A stretch of DNA of 12,369 nucleotides from contig CAIQXR010000119.1 in assembly GCA_903875815.1 (NCBI GenBank), forward strand, positions 1-12,369. Direction: 5' to 3'. Position numbers and translations under genes: made by a program. Within the stretch, counting starts at the first letter, position 1. The number at the start of each line of letters is the position of its first letter. Below the pieces are notes generated by a model. It was given only the letters and a program-made list of their open reading frames with translations. It was not told where the DNA came from and did not search any database. This stretch comes from an uncultured Actinomycetes bacterium. GTDB taxonomy: Bacteria > Actinomycetota > Actinomycetes > Nanopelagicales > Nanopelagicaceae. Below, one piece after another: positions 6,692 to 12,369 of the stretch.

Positions 6692-7054
6692 TTAGAGGCC
6701 GAGGATGCCGACGAGAGTTCCGAAGAATGGAACTACGGCGATCAACTTGCCTTGGACTTCCTTGATCCCCACGACTTCAACTCGGTTACCGAATTGAATT
6801 TCAATGTTGCCCTGCGAAACAGTCTTGACGATTCCTAGTGCAGGTGAGTTCTTTGGTTCTCCCGGAACGGCTACGACAACCTTGGTGCCGATAGGAGGTT
6901 CGCCAGTGTGCTTATAGAGGGCGATGCTGGACTCTGCAGAGCCAAGGGCGCTACGAAGGCCAGAGTGCGGGTGTCCGACGCGGAAGCCGAGGAGAAAGCC
7001 GGCAATGATCACCACGAGGGCGATGGCAAGGGGCTTCTTTACTCGATCTAGCAT
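6692..7054 (-). CDS. Small membrane protein resembling a catalytically dead signal-peptidase fold
   Basis: The protein has 120 residues: a basic start (MLDRVKK), a membrane helix about 8-24, then a mostly beta domain and a hydrophobic end (about 104-120). No assigned family. The pattern PPIGTKVVVAVPGE (53-66) followed by GKLIAVVPFFGTLVGIL (102-118) resembles PTINPGDVVLLAPP and GVVFFKIPFIGKLL in the signal peptidase at 10368-11045. The catalytic Ser-Met and His-Arg motifs are absent, so if related it is a pseudo-peptidase and might act as an accessory or regulator. This is similarity by eye over short stretches. It lies 18 bases after the gene at 7073 and is probably the last gene of the minus-strand operon, with a possible extra promoter element (TACCAT, 7066-7061). 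Confidence 0.85.
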   Translation of the reverse strand: MLDRVKKPLAIALVVIIAGFLLGFRVGHPHSGLRSALGSAESSIALYKHTGEPPIGTKVVVAVPGEPKNSPALGIVKTVSQGNIEIQFGNRVEVVGIKEVQGKLIAVVPFFGTLVGILGL

Positions 7055-7060
7055 GGCTTA

Positions 7061-7066
7061 ATGGTA
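7061..7066 (-). promoter_or_regulatory. Possible internal -10 element before the gene at 7054
   Basis: On the minus strand TACCAT (TANNNT) is followed by six bases and the ATG at 7054. It could give a leaderless secondary transcript of the last operon gene. Six-base patterns with three fixed positions arise by chance, so this is weak. Confidence 0.25.
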
Positions 7067-7072
7067 ACTGAC

Positions 7073-7855
7073 TTACTTGCGTTTCTTAGGAGCACTTGCG
7101 CTCTTTTTAGCAGCATTTGTCCGACGCGCAGGGGTCTTCTTCGCTGCTGAACCCTTAGAGAAGACATCGTCGAGGGATACGGGAGCCTTCGCTTTGCCTT
7201 TCTTGGCGGGTGCAGCACTCTCTGCTTCTACGCGGACGCGAGCTTTCTCTGAAATCTGATCGAGCCAAGCTGAGATATCGTCATCGGCGCTTGATTCAAA
7301 ACTGGGGGTATTGGAATCCAAAGTGGGCGATGTGCTCTTGGGAGCGCTTTTGCCACTCTTAATGGTTTTTATACCGCCGAATTTGCTTGCCTTAAGCGAT
7401 GGTTCGCTCGCCTTCTTCGTCTTCTTAGGTGCCGCCGGCTTACTCACTTTAAGTTGCGGAATCTTCTTACCCTTGAGGAATTTAAGAGCCGGGTACTTTG
7501 CTGACAAATAATCCAACCAGGCTTGGGCTTGGCTCTTTGGCTCTGCTGGCGCATCGGTGGCGGCATGGATGGTTGGGGCGCCTCCAGAAGCCTCTGTTTG
7601 AGCTTTCTCTTCAGGAGTTGGGTTCACATCACCAATACTCATTCCGAGCATAAGACGGCTAGTACGAGAGTCGGGACGGCCAGTACCACGCCAAGTAGCA
7701 ACTTCAATAACGCTGCCTTGAATCATCTTTCCGACAACTAATTTCTGTCCATCTGGCAGATCGATGACCAATGGCGAATCAGAGATGGGAAGAGGGATTT
7801 TGGAGATTACTGGAGCTGGAGCCGACTTGGCTTCGCCGTTATTTTTTTTAGACAA
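7073..7855 (-). CDS. Lys/Ala/Ser-rich cytoplasmic protein of unknown function with basic tail
   Basis: I do not recognise this protein. With a TTG start at 7855 it has 260 residues. An upstream GTG at 7930 would add 25 residues lying almost wholly inside the collagen-like gene; the TTG leaves only an 8-base overlap (TTGTCTAA), in keeping with the tight junctions of this operon. TTG 7861 is also possible. Residues about 20-75 form a compact, probably beta region ([19 protein letters not shown]). Two helical stretches share AWLD (AWLDYL 112-117, AWLDQI 196-201), separated by Lys/Pro/Ala linkers. The end (237-260) is strongly basic, [15 protein letters not shown] and so on, like the histone-type tail at 2-379. 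No signal peptide or membrane helix is seen, so it should be cytoplasmic although its neighbours are exported; it may bind nucleic acid or act as a cytoplasmic partner of the operon. Confidence 0.8.
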   Translation of the reverse strand: MSKKNNGEAKSAPAPVISKIPLPISDSPLVIDLPDGQKLVVGKMIQGSVIEVATWRGTGRPDSRTSRLMLGMSIGDVNPTPEEKAQTEASGGAPTIHAATDAPAEPKSQAQAWLDYLSAKYPALKFLKGKKIPQLKVSKPAAPKKTKKASEPSLKASKFGGIKTIKSGKSAPKSTSPTLDSNTPSFESSADDDISAWLDQISEKARVRVEAESAAPAKKGKAKAPVSLDDVFSKGSAAKKTPARRTNAAKKSASAPKKRK

Positions 7856-8792
7856 TTTCAAAGCCGATCTTATTGATGTAGTCGGCAGTACTGATTTTTT
7901 CCAGTGCAAAGAGCGTTGAGCCGTAAGCACTTCCGGTGGAGTCAGTACTTGTCACACAAGCGGCTGTCGCAGCGTTAGCTGTGAATGAAGTTCCGGTGAT
8001 GTTATATGAGCATCTCACAAAGCGACCATTGGTGTAATCGCCACTGTTATTCAGCGAGCCACTTCCGTTGATCTTGAAATAGAAATTGAGAGTCTTTCCA
8101 AGGCACCCAGTCGGGTTCTGTGCCGTCACAGAATCACTGACGCTGGTGATTGCGATATTGCCAAAGACAAAGTCATTGCCATTAAATGTACGAGAGAGTG
8201 AAATTCCAATGGATGTGGTTCCCTGACAGGAAGTTCCATTCATCGCGCCGCTGGCATAACCATTTTGAATATTAAGGAGGTTGCCTGTACCAGAACCTGC
8301 GCCACCGTTACAGACAATGGTGTCGTTGCCGGTATTGGGGTGATACTTCAAACCACCAAGTCCGGATGGGCAATCTGTGGTGTTTGTTGCATCGATCGGA
8401 ATCACTGCATAGGCAGCATTGCCGCCATTTCCTGCCGGACCTGCTGGTCCTTGTGCGCCCGGCGCACCATTTAATCCATCTTTACCATTAAGACCGGCTG
8501 GACCTTGTGGTCCCACAGCTCCTGGAGCACCAGGCAATCCATCTTTACCATTTTGGCCATTGAGGCCAACGAAACCATCTTTACCTGCAACACCTGCAGG
8601 GCCTGGAACACCGCGAGGTCCAACAAGAAGAGCCAAGACTTGATTGAGGTTTGCCGCCGCTTGCGCAGAATTTCCAAAGAAATAATTTTGTTGATTGGTG
8701 TTGGTGCCAGTTGAGGCAGTATTGGTCTCGGCGTAGGCGACAGCCACGCGGGTCATGCTCAGGACCAAGAGGAGGAAGGCAAACTTCTTCAT
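7848..8792 (-). CDS. Exported collagen-like (Gly-X-Y) protein
   Basis: The protein has 314 residues. Residues 1-21 are a standard signal peptide ([13 protein letters not shown]..., likely cut after AYA). A short Thr/Asn/Gln-rich segment and a helix (about 42-56) precede 22 uninterrupted Gly-X-Y triplets (58-123: GPR GVP GPA ... GPA GPA GNG). The remaining 190 residues are a Gly/Ser/Thr/Asn-rich beta-type domain with six Cys (in DCPS, IVCN, SCQG, GCLG, RCSY and ACVT), enough for three disulfides. Bacterial collagen-like stretches form triple helices without hydroxyproline and occur in surface fibres and adhesins; the globular end may drive trimerisation or binding. No LPXTG or other wall anchor is seen. 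The start overlaps the previous gene by four bases (ATGA), with AAGGGG 11 bases upstream as Shine-Dalgarno. Confidence 0.92.
   Translation of the reverse strand: MKKFAFLLLVLSMTRVAVAYAETNTASTGTNTNQQNYFFGNSAQAAANLNQVLALLVGPRGVPGPAGVAGKDGFVGLNGQNGKDGLPGAPGAVGPQGPAGLNGKDGLNGAPGAQGPAGPAGNGGNAAYAVIPIDATNTTDCPSGLGGLKYHPNTGNDTIVCNGGAGSGTGNLLNIQNGYASGAMNGTSCQGTTSIGISLSRTFNGNDFVFGNIAITSVSDSVTAQNPTGCLGKTLNFYFKINGSGSLNNSGDYTNGRFVRCSYNITGTSFTANAATAACVTSTDSTGSAYGSTLFALEKISTADYINKIGFEIV
8421..8621 (-). repeat. Collagen-type Gly-X-Y coding repeat
   Basis: Sixty-seven codons hold Gly at every third position without a break (residues 58-124 of the collagen-like protein). Recurring triplets are GPA (four copies), GKD (three), GLN (three) and GAP (two). 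The nucleotide repeats are imperfect, so this is a constrained protein pattern and not a recent DNA tandem array. Confidence 0.93.
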
Positions 8793-10378
8793 GACTCTAT
8801 TATCCCCTTTCTTTCCGCAGAATCACACACAGCGCTATAGAGGGCCTGGGCGATAAGCGGGATTCCGGCTAGTACAAGGAAGACTTTGGCTCGGTCGTCC
8901 GAGAGCAGCGGCTGGGAATTGACCTGTCGGAAGATCAAGACGGTGGCGGCAGCGGCCACGATCGACTCGAGGAAGATCTGACGGCTGACCTTGGCAAACC
9001 CAGCAATAGCTAATGAGTCAAAGCGAACCAAGAGCAAGAAGTGCGGCAGCGCAAATAGCGTTGCAAAAATGAGTGCGCGGCCAGCTGAATGAGTCCAGAT
9101 ATAGGCAAAGGCAAAGTAAGTGGCAAAGAGACCGAGCGCAGTTTGTGGTGAGCTCACACGAGCGATGGTGATGGATTCGTTTGTTAGCCCGTCAACCGAG
9201 CCCTGGGATGCGGGGCGAGCCAGAAGAGCATCTTCAGCAAGCGCACGCACCGCCACTGCCACGGCAATGACCGCTCCCATAGTAATTGTCACGTTGCGAA
9301 CCGGAAGAACGTTGATCAGGACGCTATTAATTAATTTTTGACCGAGCGCAAAAATCAATCCACCGACGATGGCCGCTTCAACAATTCCTGCAATGCGGGC
9401 TGACTGAGTAGGCAGAGCGATTCGCTTGGAGGTGTGGTCTCGAGAGGCGGCATCGCGATAGATCGAGGCGTAGAGGCCAGGGCCGACCCAAGCTAATCCA
9501 ATGGAAAGCATCACTAAGAAATCGCGGAAGCTGGTGACATTGCCGGTAGCAAGTTCGATCGCCCAAAAGGCAGCGGTCGCAATGATTCCTGAAAATGAAT
9601 CTGCAATTCCAATAATAGCGACAGCAATAAAGACTGCCAACGACGTCTTTCCAATGCCGCCTGCCTTATGAACTTCGACTGCCGAGATAAATGCACCGAT
9701 AATGCCCGCGACCGGAGCAAATGCATAGAGGGTCGGTGAAATTCGGTGGATCGCTTCGCCATTGCGCAGTAGGAGGTAACGGAACAAAGATTGAGGCAGC
9801 GCAGTAATTGAACGGACCCGCAGATGATAAGGAGTTGTAGCAAATGAGAGTTTGTGGGTTGCTTTAGCAAGACCTTCGATGGTGTGGATCTCTGGCATTA
9901 GCTTCTGTGTATTAGCAAATGAGAGCGGTGAATACTTACGGGCGCGCATCGTTGAGATCGTCGAAGTAAGCAGAACAATCATCGCGATGATAAAGACGAG
10001 GTCTTTCGGCAGATAAGGGACAGATGCAGCCGCGAGGGCGATGACATCGACGGCAGCAACGTTGGTCTGCGGCGAGCCATTACCTGAGGTCTGAATTGTG
10101 TAAGCACCTAGCGGCAAATTGTTCGGAAGATCTACGGTGTAAACAACATAGCCTGCAGTATTGGGATTGCTCGGCGTGAAAGTAAGTGGCGCAGCGCCTT
10201 CGCGCACCAAGGAAACGACCCAGTGATTTTCCACCGCTCCCCCACCCAGCACTACTTGTTGAACGCGACCGCGCTCCCAAGTAAGGAGCGGAATATCGAC
10301 AGCGCGCGCCATCGATGGGGCGATAAAAGTAAAGATAGTAAGCAGGAGACCAAAGAGCGCGGTCGATTTAATCTTCAT
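8789..10378 (-). CDS. Large multi-TM protein with exported beta-type N-domain, unknown function
   Basis: The protein has 529 residues and I do not recognise the family. Residues 1-26 are a signal peptide (hydrophobic core [15 protein letters not shown], likely cut after ARA). Residues 27-115 form an exported beta-rich domain of immunoglobulin-like character. A membrane helix (about 126-143) is followed by a cytoplasmic segment of about 70 residues (145-213) and then about eight to ten further helices, roughly 215-235, 245-275, 283-307, 329-350, 364-382, 411-428, 434-451, 468-484 and 498-517. No nucleotide-binding or transporter signature was seen. Its start overlaps the end of the signal peptidase gene by 11 bases and its stop overlaps the collagen-like start by four, so it is co-translated with both. 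By position it could be a membrane platform for export or assembly of the secreted proteins; this is inference. Confidence 0.9.
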   Translation of the reverse strand: MKIKSTALFGLLLTIFTFIAPSMARAVDIPLLTWERGRVQQVVLGGGAVENHWVVSLVREGAAPLTFTPSNPNTAGYVVYTVDLPNNLPLGAYTIQTSGNGSPQTNVAAVDVIALAAASVPYLPKDLVFIIAMIVLLTSTISTMRARKYSPLSFANTQKLMPEIHTIEGLAKATHKLSFATTPYHLRVRSITALPQSLFRYLLLRNGEAIHRISPTLYAFAPVAGIIGAFISAVEVHKAGGIGKTSLAVFIAVAIIGIADSFSGIIATAAFWAIELATGNVTSFRDFLVMLSIGLAWVGPGLYASIYRDAASRDHTSKRIALPTQSARIAGIVEAAIVGGLIFALGQKLINSVLINVLPVRNVTITMGAVIAVAVAVRALAEDALLARPASQGSVDGLTNESITIARVSSPQTALGLFATYFAFAYIWTHSAGRALIFATLFALPHFLLLVRFDSLAIAGFAKVSRQIFLESIVAAAATVLIFRQVNSQPLLSDDRAKVFLVLAGIPLIAQALYSAVCDSAERKGIIES

Positions 10379-11045
10379 TTTTCAACGCATCCATGACGAA
10401 CCAAAATCCAACAATGCACGGAACAATGATTAATAGCGATTTGGGCGTCAGTAATTTTCCGATGAAAGGAATCTTAAAGAAAACTACGCCGGAAATATCT
10501 GCAATTTTGGGATGCTGGATGTCGGGTGTGGGGTTGGCATCACCCTTTACAACGTATCCGCCGATCGGGTCGCCACTCATAATTCGGTGAGTAAATGTTC
10601 CGACTGGCGTACCATCGAATCGCCGTGCGGTGTAAGAGACGATTGCGCCTACTTTTGGGTTAATGGTCGCAGGTGGGGCGAGAAGTACAACGTCGCCCGG
10701 GTTAATCGTGGGGACCATCGATCCGGTAAGAACGATGCGAGCTTTCATTAGACCCATTGCGGAAGAGATAGAGAAGAGAACGAGAATCGCGGTGAGAACG
10801 TAGCCAATGTTTCTCGTATATGTTGTCACTTTGCGCTCTACTTTTTTGGCGCCAACGGTTACACGTTCTCGCGGAGCCTGAACAAAGAGCTTGGATTTAC
10901 TCTCAATAACTTCGGTGGGGGTAATCAGCGCTGTGCGCTCCCCTAAAACACTAGAGAGAGTGATGAGAATTTTTGAATCGTGTGCGTTGGATTCGCCCTC
11001 AATACGGATATCTTCATGCTCCGTAACGAATACGTCACGACTCAT
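10368..11045 (-). CDS. SipW/ER-type signal peptidase I (family S26B) with N-terminal extension
   Basis: The protein has 225 residues. After a soluble 76-residue N-terminal extension come TM1 (about 79-98) and the catalytic domain outside the membrane: TGSMVPTINPGDVVLL with nucleophile Ser109, THRI with His153, and KGDANPTPD (167-175) with Asp169 and Asp175. A second TM (about 203-221) ends the protein. His in place of the Lys of LepB-type enzymes marks the SipW, archaeal and ER group. SipW of Bacillus (about 190 residues) has the two TMs but no such long extension; there it processes TasA and TapA, made from the same operon. The two secreted proteins just upstream, with an unusual shared signal segment, are the obvious substrates. 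Its ATG shares one base with the stop of the preceding gene (TAATG), so translation is coupled. Confidence 0.93.
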   Translation of the reverse strand: MSRDVFVTEHEDIRIEGESNAHDSKILITLSSVLGERTALITPTEVIESKSKLFVQAPRERVTVGAKKVERKVTTYTRNIGYVLTAILVLFSISSAMGLMKARIVLTGSMVPTINPGDVVLLAPPATINPKVGAIVSYTARRFDGTPVGTFTHRIMSGDPIGGYVVKGDANPTPDIQHPKIADISGVVFFKIPFIGKLLTPKSLLIIVPCIVGFWFVMDALKNED

Positions 11046-11695
11046 TAGTGGTTCGTAGACTCGAGGGTGATCTTGTAGACCGAGCCTGCATTCGCAAAGC
11101 TTGAAATTTGATCAGCGTCGAACGTTATCTGAAGCGATCCAGCGGTATCGGTCGTGTTATCGGTTGCAGCTTCAGCGTCAATAAAAGCCTTGGATACGGC
11201 TGATACGGTCATTGAATCCTGGTAGTAAAAGCGGAAGTTGTCTGTGGTGACGTAGTTCGAGCCCGCTGTTCCGGTTTCGCCGATAGTGAGAGCGGTCGAG
11301 GAAGAGTTTGAATAGACGCGGACGATGAAATCTTTGCCAGCGCAGCTATTAGGAATATTTTCCAAGTAAATCGAGTCCAAAGTAAATGAACCACCATTGG
11401 CTTGGTTAATAAAGCCTGCGTAAGGCGTTAACGTGATTGTGGTTCCTGCTGCACATGTCACTTCTTGCTGAATACCTTGGCCGAATTCAACAGTGGTGCC
11501 CGTCGCTGTAATTTTTGCAGCGAGTGCGTAACCGGTTACTCCGATGACTCCGGCCATGACAAGGGCAATGAGGCGCTTATGCCCGCGAGGGGCTGCGCTT
11601 TCATCTTCTGACTCTTCAAAGTGATCGCCGTCGTAGGACGAATAATCGTCATACTCGTCGAATTCACCAGAGTCACCCAAGTTAAGGATGGCCAT
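11045..11695 (-). CDS. Secreted paralogous subunit A, likely SipW-type substrate with acidic N-terminus
   Basis: The protein has 216 residues. Residues 1-40 form a very acidic cytoplasmic N-terminus (GEFDEYDDYSSYDGDHFEES), unusual before a signal sequence. Residues 41-61 are a hydrophobic segment ending YALAAKI. The mature part begins T-T-V-E-F-G-Q-G (67-74). It aligns without gaps through the signal segment with the protein at 11869-12369 and shares EFGQG, a Cys pair (Cys81 and Cys118, in NSCAGKDF), SF.L-SI-L-NI and the C-terminal VYKITL. The mature domain is Thr/Ser/Gly-rich and beta-type, as in TasA/camelysin-like and 'alternate signal' exported proteins. It is the first gene of the coupled operon, one base from the signal peptidase start. 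An AGGAGAG lies 12 bases before the ATG, somewhat distant. I infer a surface-fibre or matrix subunit; not established. Confidence 0.9.
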   Translation of the reverse strand: MAILNLGDSGEFDEYDDYSSYDGDHFEESEDESAAPRGHKRLIALVMAGVIGVTGYALAAKITATGTTVEFGQGIQQEVTCAAGTTITLTPYAGFINQANGGSFTLDSIYLENIPNSCAGKDFIVRVYSNSSSTALTIGETGTAGSNYVTTDNFRFYYQDSMTVSAVSKAFIDAEAATDNTTDTAGSLQITFDADQISSFANAGSVYKITLESTNH

Positions 11696-11707
11696 GATTC
11701 TTCGGTT

Positions 11708-11714
11708 CTCTCCT
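11708..11714 (-). promoter_or_regulatory. Shine-Dalgarno of the subunit A gene
   Basis: On the minus strand AGGAGAG lies 12 bases before the ATG at 11695. It is a strong match to the 16S tail, but the spacing is long. No alternative in-frame start is nearer. Confidence 0.5.
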
Positions 11715-11724
11715 AAAAATTGTT

Positions 11725-11753
11725 ATTTCAGACCAGAAGTTCAAACGGTCCAA
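11725..11753 (-). promoter_or_regulatory. Candidate promoter of the signal peptidase operon
   Basis: On the minus strand TTGGAC (11753-11748) and TGAAAT (11730-11725) are 17 bases apart, giving an mRNA leader of about 25 bases that contains the Shine-Dalgarno. The -10 is a moderate match. The hairpin just upstream (11765-11792) would separate this unit from the preceding gene. Confidence 0.3.
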
Positions 11754-11764
11754 TAATGCACATT

Positions 11765-11792
11765 AGAACCCGGCCCTTTCGGACCGAGTTCT
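11765..11792 (-). other. Strong 12-bp hairpin with GAAA tetraloop in the intergenic region
   Basis: As minus-strand RNA, AGAACUCGGUCC-GAAA-GGGCCGGGUUCU forms a 12-bp stem with two G-U pairs and a GNRA loop. No U tract follows, so it is not a typical intrinsic terminator. It may reduce read-through or protect the 3' end of the preceding transcript, allowing the first subunit to be made in excess over the operon. Confidence 0.7.
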
Positions 11793-11852
11793 TGATGTGA
11801 ATCTTCCCTTTTGAACTATCAAGCGGTGTTGGTAACGCTTTCGTTCAGTGCC

Positions 11853-11878
11853 GACCTAACTAATGAAATTAGTTGGTC
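11853..11878 (-). other. Hairpin across the stop codon of subunit B
   Basis: GACC (11853-11856) pairs with GGTC (11875-11878) and AACTAAT (11858-11864) with ATTAGTT (11868-11874), with one bulged base and a three-base loop, for 11 base pairs. The stop codon (11869-11871) lies in the stem. There is no U tract, so an RNA-stability role is more likely than termination. Confidence 0.5.
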
Positions 11879-12369
11879 TGGAGTGTGATCTTGTAGATCG
11901 CACCTGAAGTAACAGGTGAGTTGTTGAATGCGATGGTGACCGAACGAGATTCGGAAGAACCGCCCAGTGAAAATGCTGATGTCGATACGCCAGGTGAAGC
12001 GCTGGTGTAACCGTTGCTTGTAGTGGAATATACGAATGTAGCGATTGAAGATGGTGAACCATTTGCAGATGCAATGTTCAATGCAGTATTGGTGTTGTTA
12101 TCCCAAGCATTCAAGGTAAATGTACGACCTGCACAGTTATCTGAAATATTGGAAAGAGCAACAGATGCAAAGTTGAAAGAGCCAGCACCTGCTGAGTTAG
12201 AGAATGTAGCGGCAGGTACAACGGTGATTGCGCTATCGCATGCACCAGCTTGTACAAGTCCCTGGCCGAATTCAGATGTTGAACCGGAAGTTAATGAGAT
12301 GTTCGCTGCGAGAGTTGAACCGACAACTGCGATGACAGCAGCTGCAGCAATTCCGAGCATTGTCTTCGA
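11869..12369 (-). CDS. Secreted paralogous subunit B, likely SipW-type substrate (5' end outside window)
   Basis: The frame is open to the window edge. The first ATG (12360) falls inside the hydrophobic signal core: the preceding S-K-T aligns gap-free with H-K-R of the paralog at 11045-11695, and the true start lies beyond 12369. The visible part is 166 codons. The signal segment ends STLAANIS, followed by T-S-E-F-G-Q-G. One Cys pair (in ACDS and NCAG, 35 residues apart; 37 in the paralog) probably makes a disulfide. The C-terminus is AIYKITLQTN. Composition is rich in Ser, Ala, Thr and Asn with few charged residues, as in TasA-like fibre subunits. It lacks any downstream gene for 173 bases, where two hairpins lie. 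It is probably a major secreted subunit cleaved by the signal peptidase two genes downstream; this is inferred from context. Confidence 0.88.
   Translation of the reverse strand, partial: SKTMLGIAAAAVIAVVGSTLAANISLTSGSTSEFGQGLVQAGACDSAITVVPAATFSNSAGAGSFNFASVALSNISDNCAGRTFTLNAWDNNTNTALNIASANGSPSSIATFVYSTTSNGYTSASPGVSTSAFSLGGSSESRSVTIAFNNSPVTSGAIYKITLQTN

Noticed and set aside
7856..7930. GTG start at 7930 for the Lys-rich protein
   Set aside because: It would put 25 codons inside the collagen-like gene without a Shine-Dalgarno. TTG 7855 leaves an 8-base overlap, in line with the other junctions of the operon.
8419..8643. Plus-strand Pro/Gly-rich ORF opposite the collagen repeat
   Set aside because: The antisense of Gly-X-Y codons is automatically Pro/Ala-rich; there is no start signal and the minus-strand gene has a signal peptide and Cys domain.
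12358..12360. ATG 12360 as start of subunit B
   Set aside because: It lies within the hydrophobic signal core and would remove the Lys that aligns with the paralog; the frame stays open to the window edge.

Overview
The window looks like chromosomal DNA of an actinomycete (Actinomycetota), possibly a small freshwater-type lineage; the phylum is fairly likely, anything finer is a guess. Reasons: the end of a histone-like protein with a long Lys/Ala/Pro tail, an actinobacterial-type Tgt, base composition near 50% G+C by eye, and a repeated TANNNT-N6/7-ATG arrangement typical of leaderless transcription. There are no RNA genes, insertion sequences or CRISPR arrays, and no gene-free stretch above 300 bases.

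Left part (1-5260), housekeeping and stress genes. The end of a histone-like gene with five 54-bp tandem repeats runs into a strong bidirectional terminator. This is shared with a convergent MarR-family regulator. Divergent from marR is a cytoplasmic M13 zinc metallopeptidase with its own terminator. Then comes tgt (queuosine tRNA modification), which seems to start at an AUU codon behind a good Shine-Dalgarno, and a convergent DODA-type extradiol dioxygenase. A perfect 18-bp palindrome (TAGTTGAATATTCAACTA) covers the -35 of the dioxygenase gene. A decayed copy lies upstream of marR, so MarR probably controls both the dioxygenase and itself.

Middle part (5300-6680). Two co-directional genes encode a two-TM protein and a one-TM protein with an Asp in the membrane segment and a degenerate OmpA/MotB-like domain. 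Together they look like a possible MotAB/ZorAB/ExbBD-type ion-channel pair with no flagellar context.

Right part (6692-12369), all on the minus strand and read from right to left. It holds two paralogous secreted proteins sharing a signal segment, an EFGQG motif and one Cys pair; a SipW/ER-type signal peptidase with Ser109/His153; a large multi-TM protein with an exported beta-type N-domain; an exported collagen-like protein (22 Gly-X-Y triplets); a Lys/Ala-rich cytoplasmic protein; and a small membrane protein resembling the signal-peptidase fold without catalytic residues. Genes from 11695 down to 7073 overlap by 1-11 bases, so they are probably one translationally coupled operon. The layout recalls Bacillus tapA-sipW-tasA: a dedicated signal peptidase with substrates that may build a surface fibre or matrix, here joined by a collagen-like protein and unknown membrane partners. 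This cluster is the best candidate for an undescribed system in the window.
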